This document shows, piece by piece, positions 29,850 through 40,397 of a stretch of 50,922 nt of DNA (positions are counted from its first letter, which is position 1; the number at the start of each line of letters is the position of its first letter). This stretch comes from Auxenochlorella pyrenoidosa. Its lineage: Eukaryota > Chlorophyta > Trebouxiophyceae > Chlorellales > Chlorellaceae. The notes beneath the pieces are model-generated. The model saw nothing but the letters and a program-made list of their open reading frames with translations, was not told where the DNA came from and ran no database searches. Both the position numbers and the translations under genes were made by a program. Location: the NCBI GenBank assembly GCA_001430745.1, contig KQ482046.1:17850-68771 (forward strand), written 5' to 3'.

Positions 29850-30259
29850 AATTTGTTTTGACACAAAGTAAATACTATTTTTATTTTTCACTAAAAAAGA
29901 ATTAATAAATCCCAAAAATTAAAAAATTTAACACTTGCTTTTTTGTAAACGAAAAAGGAACTCCTTAACGAAAAAGCAATTAAAGGAAATTCTTTAATTG
30001 TCAATTCTTTCCTATTTTTTTTAAAGGGACCGGTTTCTTCTGTTTTTTTCAAAAACATTGGACAAATTTTTCTTGAGATTCAAAATTCAAAAAATTACAA
30101 AAGAATTGGAATTGGGACTAAAAAGTGTTTTTTCTTGAAATAATCAAGATCAGGTTCCTGAATGAGACATTTGGTCCTTTTTTGGAAAAAGAAAGGAATG
30201 TATATTTCCAATAACAAATAGCATGTAATTAATTAAAAGAGAAAACAGAGATAAAAAAA
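29850..30259. other. Intergenic between trnD and nad3
   Basis: Degenerate family B arms near 29937-29960 and a family A variant near 30175-30197. No gene seen. Confidence 0.6.
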
Positions 30260-30613
30260 ATGATAGAATTTGTAGGCATTTTTGTATATTTTCTTATTGC
30301 TTCTGCCCTTTCTTTAATCTTGGTAGGCGTTTCTTTTGTGTTTGCTACAAAAAAATCAGATCCAGAAAAAATTTCAGCTTATGAATGTGGCTTTGATCCA
30401 TTTGATGATGCTAGGAGTCGATTTGATATTCAATTTTATCTTGTAGCCATATTATTTATTATTTTTGATCTTGAAGTTACTTTTTTATTTCCATGGGCTT
30501 TAACTTTAAATCAAGTTGGTTTTTTTGGATTCTGGTCTATGATGATTTTTCTGATAATTTTAACTATAGGTTTTATCTACGAGTGGCGTAAAGGTGCTCT
30601 TGATTGGAGTTAA
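30260..30613 (+). CDS. nad3: NADH dehydrogenase subunit 3
   Basis: 117 residues, three membrane helices. [21 protein letters not shown] (about 39-59) with the conserved cysteine loop and [11 protein letters not shown] (about 71-81) are diagnostic. The Cys loop lines the quinone site and reports the active/deactive state of complex I. ATG at 30260, TAA stop. A short hairpin follows. Confidence 0.98.
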   Translation: MIEFVGIFVYFLIASALSLILVGVSFVFATKKSDPEKISAYECGFDPFDDARSRFDIQFYLVAILFIIFDLEVTFLFPWALTLNQVGFFGFWSMMIFLIILTIGFIYEWRKGALDWS

Positions 30614-31045
30614 ATGTCGTAGCGATTTGATTGATCCCAATTCAAAAAGAATTGGGAATAAAAAATTGGACTAAAATAAAAAACTAACTCACGCCTTTCC
30701 TTTCTTTTTCAAAGAAAGGACTAAATTTCTTTTCATTTTCAAACATCAATCTGTCGGTCCTTTTTCGTAAACGAAAAAGGAACTCGTTTACGAAAAAAGA
30801 ATACAATGTCATTCGGTCCCACTTTTGAAAAAAAAAATGAGAAAAAAGTGTCAACTTAAGGATTGAAAAAAGAAAGTAAATGTATAATGCTTTTGTCAAA
30901 CAAATTTCTAACAGAGCAAAAATTTGTGACTCTGTTTTTATTTATTCTCAAATTTAGAATTCTTTCCCATTTTTGTCCCAAAAACGGGACCCACGAAAAA
31001 ATTAAAGGATTTAGAATGAAATTGACGGTTTGTTTCTAAAAAAAT
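30614..31045. other. Intergenic between nad3 and trnK
   Basis: A 9-bp hairpin TCCCAATTC/GAATTGGGA at 30636-30658 follows nad3 by 22 nt. Family A at 30698-30720 and family B at 30758-30781 follow, with extra half-B copies. No gene seen. Confidence 0.7.
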
Positions 31046-31118
31046 GGGTATATAGCTCAGTAGGTAGAGCAGTCGGCTTTTAACCAACTGGTCGTAGGTT
31101 CGAGTCCTACTGTACCCA
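31046..31118 (+). tRNA. trnK(uuu): tRNA-Lys (UUU)
   Basis: Acceptor GGGTATA/TGTACCC, anticodon stem GTCGG/CCAAC with loop CTTTTAA (TTT), discriminator A. No intron. Confidence 0.95.
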
Positions 31119-31726
31119 GTTTTTTTTTCTAAAAAAAAAAATTTCTGCCCTTTTTTGTGAACGAAAAAGGACTTCAGGAAAACAACAAGGCACGGTATCG
31201 AAAATTGAAAAAATTTTAATTTTTTCAATTTTTGGCATAAGATGCTTGCAAAAAAACGCACTTTTTACCTTTTTTGGTGCTAAGTTCCCCCTTGTGATTT
31301 CTCAGCCTTTTACAGTCAATTCCTCTAAAGCTTTATTGTCACTGTTGTCAAAGTTTTAAGTCTTCTTTGATTTCCTTGAATCAGAATTTCAAGAAAAAAA
31401 GTGAAAATGGTAGCTTTTCACTTTTTTTTCCAGAGCATTTCGTTCCGTTTTTTGTTCCATTCCCATTTTTGAACAAAAAATGAGACTAAATGCATGATTT
31501 TGTGTTCTCATTACTAAAAAATATCAAATTTGGGGCAAGAGAGTCTTTCTTTAATTCAAAATTTATTCTTTCTCGTCCCCTCGGTTCCATTTTTGGAACA
31601 AAAATGAGAAACAAGTGAAAATTCAAGAAATACCTCGAATTGTAAATTTAAGATTTGTTTATTTCTCAAAAAAAAACAAAATTTTCGAAAAGAGTTACAT
31701 GGGGGTTACTTTTTTAAAACCTTTAG
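31119..31726. other. Intergenic between trnK and trnfM
   Basis: Family D relative at 31201-31234 and family C relatives near 31460-31485 and 31585-31607. No gene seen. Confidence 0.6.
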
Positions 31727-31800
31727 TGCGGGGATGAGAAAATGGTTGTCTCGTCAGGCTCATAATCTGAAAATTGTAGGTTCGAATCCTACCCCCGCTC
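31727..31800 (+). tRNA. trnfM(cau): Initiator tRNA-fMet (CAU)
   Basis: TGCGGGG pairs with CCCCGCT except at 1-72, where T faces T. An unpaired first position is the bacterial-type initiator signature. Anticodon stem TCAGG/TCTGA with loop CTCATAA (CAT). The base at position 73 is C in the DNA, where A is usual. Confidence 0.92.
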
Positions 31801-32778
31801 TCTCTCATCTAAAAAATTTAACATTGGTCGAATTCTTTTAGAATTCACGAAAAACTTGAAAAGAGTAAAGACTTTCAAACTAATAAAGGCTTGTTTTAGT
31901 TAGAATACTTGTCTTTTTTATATTTCCAGTGCGGTTCCTTTCTTTTTCCAAGAAAGGACTTCCTTTTTCGTTTACGAAAAAGGACCGACTGACCGACTAA
32001 CTGGATTCATTTTTGATACGTCTCATTTTTGTAAAAAAAAAAATGGAAAGACGGAATTAGAATAAGAGAAAATCTACTGGTAAAAATCCCAAAAATTTAA
32101 CTCTTTGAAATTTTTTTACTCTAAAGTTGAGTGACTCTTGTAAGAGTTTTTTCAATTAAAAAATAATTGAAAATTTAGAAGATAAATGAATCTCTTCGAA
32201 ATTTTCAAATATCTGTAGTTTCTCTTTTATAAGTAATCATATTATTTTCCGTATATGGTGACTGAAAATTGTTTAGCAGATTTGTACAGAATTTCAGTAT
32301 AATTACAAAACAAGGTTCTCTTTCTTTTTTGTTTACAAAAAAAAAGGAAAATTTCTGTTTTCCAATTACGTGGCTCATTGCGTGGCTCTTTCCCAATTTT
32401 ATTCTAATTGGGACCGGAAAAAGAGAATTTTCACTAATTGGAACCGAAAAAAAGAATCTTTAGAAAATAAAACCAATCTGAGTAAACAATATGCCTGATG
32501 CTAAAAATTGAAAAAAATTCAGATTTTTTCAATTTTTAACACCAGCTTTTCCCTTTTTTGCAAAAAAAAAGCCATAAATTTCTTTTTGCGCAAAAAGCGT
32601 TTCCTTTCTTTATTTCTAGAAAGAAATATCTAATCTTTTTGTTTTCCAATTATTTCATGAAAAATTTGTCACTTCACTTTCTTTTTTGTTTAGGAAAAAG
32701 AACTTCTAGATTTTGGCCGATTGAAAAATGATGGGGAATGCTACTAAGTGGTCACTATGTTATTTACTAAAATAAAAA
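31801..32778. other. Long intergenic region between trnfM and rps2
   Basis: Adjacent family A variant (31936-31958) and family B (31961-31984) palindromes; family D relative at about 32499-32540. Small open frames near 32205-32463 have no recognisable product. Confidence 0.6.
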
Positions 32779-33609
32779 ATGAATGCAAAAAATTTTCATA
32801 ATTGGTTAAATGTTTCTAGCAAAAATTTCAATAAAGGAATAAATTTTGGACATAAATCTATTAGACTAGCAAAAACTCAATTTTGGCATCCTTTGATGTC
32901 CGATTATTTCTTAGGTATAAGACAAAATGTTAGTGTATTAAATACGCAACAAACTTTAAAAAGCTTATTACGTGCTTTTCACATTTTAGCTCTAATCTTA
33001 AGACAAAAAGGTCGCGTATTAATCATAAATACAAATCCTGAATTTTTTAGACTTTGTAATAATTTAACGAACCTTACTCTAATCGGTAACTCTAAATCAT
33101 TAAATGATGATTTGTTTTATCATTTAGAAAAAGAGATAAATACTAAAGAAAAAAATTCTATTAATTTTAAGAAATTGAAAACACCTCTTCTTTCTTATGT
33201 GAGTTATAAGTGGATAGGTGGGACTTTAACGAACTGGAAACAGATTTCTAAATCTGTCTTAACGTTTGCTAAATTCTCTGAAAGATGTGAAAATTTTTTA
33301 ATGAAAAATAACATCGATTTTCCTAAATACGTTCGAGTAAAAAAATGTTTTCAGGGTTTATTATATAAAGAAAATAAAAAAATAGTGCTTGCTTTTAACC
33401 AAAAACCTGATTTAATCTTTTTAATAAATCCCAATGAAAATCAAAGTGTTCTAAATGAAGCCTCTAGACTCCACATACCTGTTATTGCTTTTACAGAATC
33501 AAATACAAATCCTCAAGGAATTACATATCCTATACCGGTTAATAATTATTCTATAAAATTTATTTATTATTGTTTAAAAAAAATCATAAAAATGACTCAT
33601 CTCGATTGA
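32779..33609 (+). CDS. rps2: Ribosomal protein S2 (uS2m)
   Basis: 276 residues. GINFGHKSIRL...WHPLMSDYFLG (about 20-48), LNTQQTLKSLLRAFHIL (about 54-70), PDLIFLINPNENQSVLNEASRLHIPVIAFTESNTNP (about 209-244) and the C-terminal YPIPVNNYSIKFIYYCL give a clear S2. It has an inserted lysine/asparagine-rich segment near 110-135. Small-subunit body protein. The stop codon is TGA, direct evidence that TGA is not tryptophan here. Confidence 0.95.
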   Translation: MNAKNFHNWLNVSSKNFNKGINFGHKSIRLAKTQFWHPLMSDYFLGIRQNVSVLNTQQTLKSLLRAFHILALILRQKGRVLIINTNPEFFRLCNNLTNLTLIGNSKSLNDDLFYHLEKEINTKEKNSINFKKLKTPLLSYVSYKWIGGTLTNWKQISKSVLTFAKFSERCENFLMKNNIDFPKYVRVKKCFQGLLYKENKKIVLAFNQKPDLIFLINPNENQSVLNEASRLHIPVIAFTESNTNPQGITYPIPVNNYSIKFIYYCLKKIIKMTHLD

Positions 33610-33650
33610 CACTTCAAAAATTTCCTTTACTTCTTTTTTCGTTTAAGAAT

Positions 33651-33708
33651 TCCTTTTTCTTAAACGAAAAAGGACCGACCTTTCCCATTTTTGTGCACAA
33701 AAATGAGA
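33651..33708. repeat. B-C palindrome module after rps2
   Basis: Family B at 33651-33674, linker CCGACC, then family C with centre GTGCAC at 33683-33708. Lies 41 nt after the rps2 stop. Confidence 0.85.
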
Positions 33709-33821
33709 ATGGACTGAGTTTCTTCTGGTTTTTTTCGAAAACACTATGATAAATGGATTCTGTGATTCAATTTGCTCGAAACAGAGAAATATGTCTCTGT
33801 CATTGTAGTTCAAAAGACAGA

Positions 33822-33893
33822 GCGGAAATAGCTCAGTGGTAGAGTATTGCCTTGCCAAGGCAAGTGTCGAGGGTTCGAATCCCTTTTTCCGCT
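33822..33893 (+). tRNA. trnG(gcc): tRNA-Gly (GCC)
   Basis: Acceptor GCGGAAA/TTTCCGC, anticodon stem TTGCC/GGCAA with loop TTGCCAA (GCC), discriminator T. Confidence 0.95.
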
Positions 33894-34593
33894 TTTTTTC
33901 TATTTTGTAAAATTGGAGAGAACGAGAAATCTCTTGTTTCTATGAAACGGAGGTTCCTCCGAAAAAGTGAGCAATTAGTCGGGCTCATTTACGAGAAGCA
34001 CTCATTAAATTCACAATTGGACGACACCAAAAATGTTTTTTTAGTAGAATGTTCCTTTTTTTACTCATTCTAATTTTTACGTAATTTAAAGAGAATTGCT
34101 CATTTCGTTAGTCGTAGAGTAATAAAAAAATAGAGAGTGATAATGTTATGATTTGAAATTCTAGATGTCTCTGAAATTTTGACTTAGGTTATTTTCACTT
34201 ATTCTACTAATCTACCCAGTCTGTGAGTTGGTCAATCCTTGGAAAACAAAGGAATTCGTTGACGAAAAAAAAGTCCTTTCTTTGGAAAACTAAGAAAGAG
34301 AAACTAAGGTTTTTCTTGAATTCGGTACAAAAAATATCAGTTTTTGTATCGATTCTTTCCCATTTTTGTTTTTAATCAAAAATGGGAAAGAATTGTTAAT
34401 TTTTTTGAAAAAAAAATCTGGGTTTCTCCTGTTTTTAAAAAAACATTGTTTTTACTGTTTTTAATGTAACTTTTTAAAATTTTTGAAATAAAAAGGTAAG
34501 GTTCTTCATTTTTCAATTTTTTTTGAATGAAAAGGGTTCTTGAATCAAATTTCAATTACAGTAATAACCTTTTTATGATAGTTTACTAAAATT
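33894..34593. other. Intergenic between trnG(gcc) and rps14
   Basis: Family G palindrome at 34324-34350 directly followed by a 14-bp-arm family C palindrome at 34355-34390 (CTTTCCCATTTTTG arms). The frame at 33852-34073 is unsupported. Confidence 0.65.
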
Positions 34594-34893
34594 ATGACAA
34601 ATTCCATACAACGTGATAAAAAGAGAAGATTCATGTATTCAAAATATGAATTAAAAAGACTAGAATTAGCTAGTATTGTTCACGATTTAAAAATTTCAAA
34701 GGAAATTCGTTTTCAAAAGTTAAGAGAATTAAATAAATTACCACGAAACAGCTCAAAAGTTCGAATAAAAAATAGATGTATTTTAACAGGTCGAGGACAT
34801 TCTGTGTTAAGTTTTTGTGGTTTTTCTCGCATAAAATTTCGTGAATTGGCTTCTCAAGGACTTTTAATGGGAGTCACTCGAGCTACTTGGTAA
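34594..34893 (+). CDS. rps14: Ribosomal protein S14 (uS14m)
   Basis: 99 residues, usual length. RCILTGRGHSVLSFCGFSRIKFRELASQG (about 61-89) and the terminal GVTRATW match the S14 C-terminal signature. Zinc-free long form, as in most mitochondria. In the ancestral operon it would sit between rpl5 and rps8; here it has moved about 18 kb away. Confidence 0.97.
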   Translation: MTNSIQRDKKRRFMYSKYELKRLELASIVHDLKISKEIRFQKLRELNKLPRNSSKVRIKNRCILTGRGHSVLSFCGFSRIKFRELASQGLLMGVTRATW

Positions 34894-34937
34894 TTTTATA
34901 AAAGACGAAAAACCTTTTTTTGATTGCATTTTCCTCC

Positions 34938-34983
34938 CTCTCTAAAAGACCTTTTTTAGTGTTTTTTGTTGTCTTTTAGGGAG
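34938..34983 (+). terminator. Hairpin downstream of rps14
   Basis: CTCTCTAAAAGAC-type arm (34938-34950) pairs with GTCTTTTAGGGAG (34971-34983): 13 bp with one G-T. Lies 45 nt after the rps14 stop. Confidence 0.5.
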
Positions 34984-35402
34984 AGAAAATCGAACATAAA
35001 AAACTACTAAAGAATATGATGTTTTTTTTCATTTTTTTTCTTACTCCGAATAGAAAAACAAAAAAAAAGAGAAAACATCACGTTCTGTTTTTTAAAATAA
35101 GATTTTTAAATACATTTCTTGATTCTCTAAACGACGGTATTTTCTTCATTATTTTTATTTTAAGTCATTTATCTCGTAATTTATAAAAAAAAAAATGGAA
35201 TTCCAATTACGTAGTTTGCTTTTTTTTATTTTTCAGTTTGTTTTTTATTAAAAAATACAGATGAGCTTGTAAGTTTTTTCTTGTATTTTTGGAAAAATGA
35301 CTTCACTTTTTCTCATATCAATTTTGCCTTTTTCCATTTTTAAAAAAATTCTCTTCAATTTGTGTTTCTCTCCTACTAATTTATTTCAAAATTTTTGTTT
35401 TG

Positions 35403-35836
35403 AATATGTTCTTAATTCAACAGCTCTCCATCAGGGAAAGAATGATTTTCGTCTCTGGTTCTGATGTGATTAAACATCGTGGTTCTAATACGTGAAGCTT
35501 TACTGCTATAAGGTAGGGCTCTGCTGTCGTAGTTTTAAATAGTGGTTTTGTTGTTAGTGAGCTTGTGTATAATCAAACTTTAGAGCTAGAAAGAGAAAAG
35601 GAGGTTCTAGCTGCAAAAAATTATCAAGCACAGCTCCACGCAATGAGTGAACAAAGTAGGTTGCTCTGCAATTTGCTGAGAGAAGTGTAAAAAAACCTCA
35701 GCTTCTAGTCATTCTTGAGCCTCCTAAATGAACTCATTATAACATTGAAGGTGGTTTGGTTATACCTAGAAATCTTAGTGATCATATCGTGATTAAAATT
35801 CTTATGAGAGTTTTCAAAATTCAAGAACGCGGCTAG
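35403..35836 (+). pseudogene. Decayed protein-coding remnant of unknown origin
   Basis: Base and codon texture changes here: fewer A/T runs, and balanced amino-acid content in translation. Frame 35517-35690 gives 57 residues, including the helical, charged LELEREKEVLAAKNYQAQLH, ending at TAA. A one-base frame change leads into 35696-35836, which reads PQLLVILEPPK, a TGA, then 34 residues including NIEGGLVIPRNLSDHIVIK, ending at TAG. Upstream (35403-35515) reads through TGA and TAG in frames containing STALHQGKNDFRLWF and SGSDVIKHRGSNT. I do not recognise the family. The pattern suggests an inserted gene (plasmid, virus or intron-like element) broken by frameshifts and stops. Chance is the alternative. 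Confidence 0.5.
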
Positions 35837-36268
35837 CCAATAAAGACCATATAAAAAAATTCGTGTGTATTGTCTGGATATCAAAAAAATAAAATTTCTC
35901 TCATGCTCTTCCTTTCTTTTTCAAAGAAAGGACCAAATTGACAAAATTCAAAGTTTTCTTTCCCATTTTTGTGCAGGTTCCCATTTGTCTTATAAAAATG
36001 AGAAGAAAATGGATCGAGGCCATTGTTTATTTTAACACATTAAAAAAGAAATCAAAAAAAAATTATGATTTTTAAATTGTTGTTTTTTCTTTTAAAAGAC
36101 ATTTTTTTATATATATTTAAGTATAAGTAAAGGTAACCTTGTATTTTTAAATTGTCAGAAAATTGGAAATATGAAATCACAAAATTTACTAGCTTATGCA
36201 TTCTTTTCCTTTTCCAAGAAAGGACTTCGGTCTTTTTTCGTAAACCAATTCTTTTTTCGTGATCGAAT

Positions 36269-36360
36269 TCCTTTTTCGTAAACGAAAAAGGACCGACCGA
36301 CCTTTCCCATTTTTGTGCACAAAAATGAGAATGTCCTTTCTTTGGAAAATAAAAGAAAGA
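36269..36360. repeat. B-C-A composite palindrome module
   Basis: Family B 36269-36292, linker CCGACCGACC, family C 36305-36330 (centre GTGCAC), then a decayed family A from 36334. It abuts the 3' end of nad1, which is on the opposite strand. Confidence 0.82.
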
Positions 36361-36384
36361 CACCGTTTCAAATCAAAAAAGTAA

Positions 36385-37371
36385 CTAAGGCAAATAATCA
36401 AAACTCAGTAAAATTCCAGAAACAAGGACCACCCATGCCAAAGAAAGTGGCAATAATACTTTCCAGCCTAAACGCATTAATTGATCATAACGATATCGAG
36501 GAAAAGCCGCTCGAACCCAGATAAAAGAAAAAAGAAAAAAAGTGACTTTTAATCCAAACCAAAAAATTCCAGGTATCCAATGAAGAATGACAAAATCAAA
36601 AGGAGGGAGCCAACCACCCAAGAAAAAAAGAGTACATAAACTACCCATTACAATCATATTAGCATATTCACCTAAGAAAAAAAGCGCAAACCCCATAGAA
36701 GAGTATTCAACATTGTAACCAGCTACTAATTCTGCTTCAGCTTCTGGTAAATCAAACGGCGCTCTATTTGTTTCAGCCAAACAAGAAATAAAAAACATTA
36801 TTAAAAGAGGAAACAGAGGGACACAAAACCAGATCTGTGTTTGCGCTCTTACAACTTCAGACAAGTTTAAAGATCCCGTACAAAGTAAAACAGTAATCAA
36901 AATCAAGCCTATAGAGACCTCATAAGAAACCATTTGAGCAGCCGAACGTAGGCTTCCCAAGAAGGCATATTTTGAATTACTTGACCATCCTGCTGTGATA
37001 ATTCCATAGACACCTAACGAAGAAATTGCAAACAAGTACAACAACCCTACGTTTAAATCAGCTAAAACAAGACCTTCTCCAAATGGGATAACAGCCCAAG
37101 CTACTTGACTAAGTAAAAAAGTAAGAACCGGTGCAAAAAGGAAAATCACTAGATTTGCACTACTTGGTAACACTGGTTCTTTCACTACCAGTTTGAGTCC
37201 ATCAGCTATTGGTTGAAATATACCAAAAATCCCAACTACATTAGGGCCTTTACGTCGTTGCATAGAAGCTAAAACTTTTCTTTCCGCGAGAACTAAAAAA
37301 GCAACTCCTAATAATAAAGGGATGGTTAACACTAAAATTTTTAAAATAATACTTAAAAAAAATAAAGTCAT
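36385..37371 (-). CDS. nad1: NADH dehydrogenase subunit 1
   Basis: 328 residues, eight membrane helices. [23 protein letters not shown] (about 39-61) and [30 protein letters not shown] (about 199-228) are hallmarks; the second lines the quinone tunnel of complex I. Intact and intron-less (land-plant nad1 is trans-spliced). Stop TAG. On the minus strand it is the last gene of the tatC-to-nad1 block. Confidence 0.98.
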   Translation of the reverse strand: MTLFFLSIILKILVLTIPLLLGVAFLVLAERKVLASMQRRKGPNVVGIFGIFQPIADGLKLVVKEPVLPSSANLVIFLFAPVLTFLLSQVAWAVIPFGEGLVLADLNVGLLYLFAISSLGVYGIITAGWSSNSKYAFLGSLRSAAQMVSYEVSIGLILITVLLCTGSLNLSEVVRAQTQIWFCVPLFPLLIMFFISCLAETNRAPFDLPEAEAELVAGYNVEYSSMGFALFFLGEYANMIVMGSLCTLFFLGGWLPPFDFVILHWIPGIFWFGLKVTFFLFSFIWVRAAFPRYRYDQLMRLGWKVLLPLSLAWVVLVSGILLSFDYLP

Positions 37372-37871
37372 AAATTTTTTTATCTAAATCCGTTTGTATT
37401 ACATTACGAAAAAAAATTATTTTGTAGGAGTTCACTTAATTAACATAAAAAAGAACTCCAATCAAATTAAACAAAATTGTTGAGATTCTCTTTAATAAAC
37501 CTTGTTTTTTGAAAAAAAAAACAGATTTGCAATGATAATTGTTTTTTTTCCAAGCTTTTCTTTACAAATCTTGTCTAAGTTGATTTTATTTTTCTAAAAA
37601 ATAAGGAACATTTTGTCGTCTTTTTTCGTAAATGAAAAAGGAAAGCCTTTTTCATTTACGAAAAAAGAGTGTTTCTTTGAGAAAGACCAACTGTGTAAAA
37701 TTTGTTAAAATCTTTTTCCCATTTTTGAAACAAAAATGGGACTAAATGGGACTATCCTTTCTTTTTCAAAGAAAGGAAGGCTTCACGTCTGTCTCTACGT
37801 ATTCCAAAGAAAGTCTTTTTGGAGCATGTTTTGATATGACGTTGGGTAAAGTCTCACTGATGTTTTAACCA
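37372..37871. other. Intergenic between atp1 and nad1
   Basis: A 22-bp inverted repeat made of two family B copies head to head (37620-37641 / 37646-37667), family C at 37717-37741, family A at 37755-37777. No gene seen. Confidence 0.75.
37620..37667. repeat. 22-bp inverted repeat (paired family B)
   Basis: Left arm CTTTTTTCGTAAATGAAAAA + GG at 37620-37641, perfect complement at 37646-37667, loop AAAG. Each arm is itself a family B palindrome, so alternative foldings exist. Confidence 0.9.
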
Positions 37872-39401
37872 TTAAACAGTTGCTAAGAATTTATCAGTAA
37901 ATCCGTCAAAAAACGTTTTTAACTGATTGTTTAGTTCATCAGAGAGAACTCGTTTTTCACGAATACTAGTTAAAACATCAGGAGAAATTTCTCGAAGAAC
38001 TGCCTGCTCGAATCGAGGAATATCAGAAATATTCATTTTATCCAGATATCCTCGAGTTGCTGCATATAACACAACAATTTGATTTTCAATAGGCATTGGT
38101 TGGAATTGACCTTGTTTTAGAACTTCAGTTAGACGAGCACCACGATTTAATAAATATTGAGTAGCTGCATCTAGATCAGAACCAAATTGAGCAAAAGCCG
38201 CAACTTCACGGTATTGTGCTAGTTCTAATTTTAAAGTACCTGCAACCTGTTTCATTGCTTTTACTTGAGCTGCAGATCCTACACGACTTACTGAAAGACC
38301 TACGTTAATTGCTGGACGAATACCTTTGTAAAATAATTCAGTTTCTAAAAAGATTTGGCCATCAGTAATAGAAATCACGTTTGTAGGAATATAAGCTGAG
38401 ACATCTCCAGCTTGAGTTTCAATAACAGGAAGTGCAGTTAAGGAACCTCCACCAACATCTTTCGCCATTTTAGCTGCTCTTTCAAGAAGACGAGAATGAA
38501 GATAGAATACATCTCCTGGGAAAGCTTCACGACCTGGAGGTCGACGTAAAAGAAGAGACATTTGACGATAAGCTACAGATTGTTTACTTAAATCATCATA
38601 AATAATTAAAGCGTGCATTCCATTGTCACGAAAATATTCACCCATTGCGCATCCTGAATACGGTGCTAAGAATTGAAGTGGCGCTGGATCTGAAGCTGTC
38701 GCCGCCACAATTACAGAATACTCTAGAGCACCAGCTTCAGCCAGAATTCTTACAATCTGTGCTACTGTAGATCTTTTTTGACCAACTGCTACATAAACAC
38801 AATAAAGTTTTTTAGATTCGTCACCACCAGCATTCACTTCTTTTTGATTGATAATTGCATCAATAGCAATAGCTGTTTTTCCTGTCTGACGATCTCCGAT
38901 AATAAGTTCACGTTGACCACGGCCGATTGGTACAAGACTATCTACCGCTTTTAATCCTGTTTGCATAGGCTCATGAACAGATTGACGAGCAATAATACCA
39001 GGTGCTTTCACTTCCGCACGACGACGTGTTACATCTTTTAATGGGCCTTTTCCATCAATAGGATTTCCTAAGGCATCAACTACTCGACCCAAGGTTCCTT
39101 TTCCTACTGGAACATCTACAATTGTTCCTGTACGCTTTACAATATCACCCTCATTAATTGCATTATCGCTCCCAAATAATACAACACCTACATTATCATT
39201 TTCCAGATTTAGTGCCATTCCTCGTACACCACTGCCAAATTCTACCATTTCACCGGCTTGAATTTTGTTAAGACCGTAAATACGAGCAATACCATCTCCT
39301 ACTGATAACACTCGACCAATTTCATCGATATTAATTTTAGAATATGAATTAGAAATTTTTTGCTCCAATAATACTGAAATTTCGCTTAAAGATAAAGCCA
39401 T
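37872..39401 (-). CDS. atp1: ATP synthase F1 subunit alpha
   Basis: 509 residues, full length. Walker A P-loop GDRQTGKT at 169-176; [47 protein letters not shown] covers the Walker B and catalytic-interface region; the terminal EFVxx-like alpha helix region is present. It forms the hexamer head of complex V with the nuclear-encoded beta subunit. Retention in mtDNA is typical of plants, green algae and jakobids. ATG at 39401, TAA stop. Confidence 0.98.
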   Translation of the reverse strand: MALSLSEISVLLEQKISNSYSKINIDEIGRVLSVGDGIARIYGLNKIQAGEMVEFGSGVRGMALNLENDNVGVVLFGSDNAINEGDIVKRTGTIVDVPVGKGTLGRVVDALGNPIDGKGPLKDVTRRRAEVKAPGIIARQSVHEPMQTGLKAVDSLVPIGRGQRELIIGDRQTGKTAIAIDAIINQKEVNAGGDESKKLYCVYVAVGQKRSTVAQIVRILAEAGALEYSVIVAATASDPAPLQFLAPYSGCAMGEYFRDNGMHALIIYDDLSKQSVAYRQMSLLLRRPPGREAFPGDVFYLHSRLLERAAKMAKDVGGGSLTALPVIETQAGDVSAYIPTNVISITDGQIFLETELFYKGIRPAINVGLSVSRVGSAAQVKAMKQVAGTLKLELAQYREVAAFAQFGSDLDAATQYLLNRGARLTEVLKQGQFQPMPIENQIVVLYAATRGYLDKMNISDIPRFEQAVLREISPDVLTSIREKRVLSDELNNQLKTFFDGFTDKFLATV

Positions 39402-39899
39402 ACAAGATTCTTTTTGTTAAAAAGAGTTTCAATCTTTCTGATAATTTTGGTGAAAAAATGAGTGAAACAATTCTTACGAAAAGCTAAGATGCGTCTCACT
39501 AGGTCCAAATCTCTCTATTTTCTATAGAGATTACTGCCATTTTTTGTTTGAAAAAAAAAAATGACTTCCTTAATTCGAACTGTGCAAACAAAGTTTATAA
39601 ATAAAATTTTTGCTAATCCATGACTTTCTTTTTCGTCAACGAATTCCTTTTTTGTAAACCAAAAAGGAGACATTGGATTTTTTCTTGAAATCGATACAAA
39701 AAATATCATTTTTTGTATCGATTCTTTCTCATTTTAGAACAAAAACGGGACCATTCCAAAAAATGATATTTTTTGGACCTCCTGTTTTTTGAAAAAAAAC
39801 ATTTTTTAACGCCCTTGTCCAAAAACATTGGATAAACGTTTGATGTAAAGATTGTTTTTGCAAAAAAACTAGAGCATCAAACAGACTTTGAAAACAAGA
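39402..39899. other. Intergenic between trnW and atp1
   Basis: Two family G palindromes in opposite orientation: 39690-39722 (CGATACAAAAAAT arms) and 39756-39776 (CCAAAAAATGATATTTTTTGG). Family F-like hairpin near 39783-39800. No gene seen. Confidence 0.7.
39690..39722. repeat. Family G palindrome, best copy
   Basis: 15-bp arms (ATCGATACAAAAAAT and its complement) around ATC. Relatives at 3224-3244, 34324-34350 and 39756-39776. Confidence 0.88.
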
Positions 39900-39972
39900 C
39901 AGGAGAAAAGGGATTCGAACCCTTAACCTTTGGTTTTGGAGACCATTATTCTACCATTGAAACTATTCTCCT
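39900..39972 (-). tRNA. trnW(cca): tRNA-Trp (CCA)
   Basis: Acceptor AGGAGAA/TTCTCCT, anticodon loop CTCCAAA (CCA), discriminator G. A CCA anticodon reads only TGG, in line with TGA being stop. One A-A mismatch at the outer anticodon stem. Confidence 0.94.
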
Positions 39973-40324
39973 CCTTTACAAAACAAGCACTCCTATCTTA
40001 GCAAATGGCTGAAACACGAAAAATAATTTTTAGTTTTTTAAAGTTTTAGAATTTTCTCTTAAACTAAAAAAAAGAAAGTTTATTTAGTTGTAGTAAAGAA
40101 ATAGAATTCTTTGCTCTTCTTTTTTTTGAAAAAGAAAGCACTTTCCCATTTTTGTGCACAAAAATGGGAAAGGTCAGCCAGTCGGTCCTTTTTCGTTTAC
40201 GAAAAAGGACCGACCGTATTTGTTTTTTGCCACTGCTTCAAACTTTTAGTTTTTTACCATTTAGTGATCTAGCGCCTTTCTTTGAAAAAGAAAGGAAAGG
40301 CACCGAAAGCTTGTAAAGTCAAAA
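39973..40324. other. Intergenic between trnT and trnW
   Basis: Reverse-order module: perfect 32-nt family C palindrome at 40141-40172, then family B at 40186-40209; family A at about 40275-40295. Confidence 0.75.
40141..40172. repeat. Perfect 32-nt family C palindrome
   Basis: Arms CTTTCCCATTTTTGTG and its exact complement, no loop. Compare the covarying copy at 41726-41757. Confidence 0.93.
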
Positions 40325-40397
40325 AGCCTGCTATCGGAGTCGAACCGATAACCTTCGGTTTACAAAACCGATACTCTACCAATTAAGTTAAGCAGGC
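40325..40397 (-). tRNA. trnT(ugu): tRNA-Thr (UGU)
   Basis: Acceptor GCCTGCT/AGCAGGC, anticodon stem TCGGT/ACCGA with loop TTTGTAA (TGT), discriminator T. Its presence argues against oomycete-like mtDNA, which lacks trnT. Confidence 0.95.

Larger units (their letters stand above)
34894..36384. other. Longest gene-free region, rps14 / nad1 convergent spacer
   Basis: About 1.5 kb between convergent genes. In order: rps14 hairpin (34938-34983), AT-rich filler, a protein-like decayed stretch (35403-35836), family A palindrome (35910-35932), family C relatives near 35960-36003, then a B-C-A module (36269-36360). Confidence 0.65.

Noticed and set aside
36052..36363. Minus-strand open frames sharing peptides such as VHKNGKGRSVLF and LFRLRKRT (also in 23555-23761, 30684-30899, 33643-33858, 41688-41879, 43796-44107, 44893-45230, 49754-49990)
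   Set aside because: They look like a repeated protein family, but the shared peptides are translations of the B and C palindromes. Lengths vary, no conserved start, and neighbouring sequence is unrelated.
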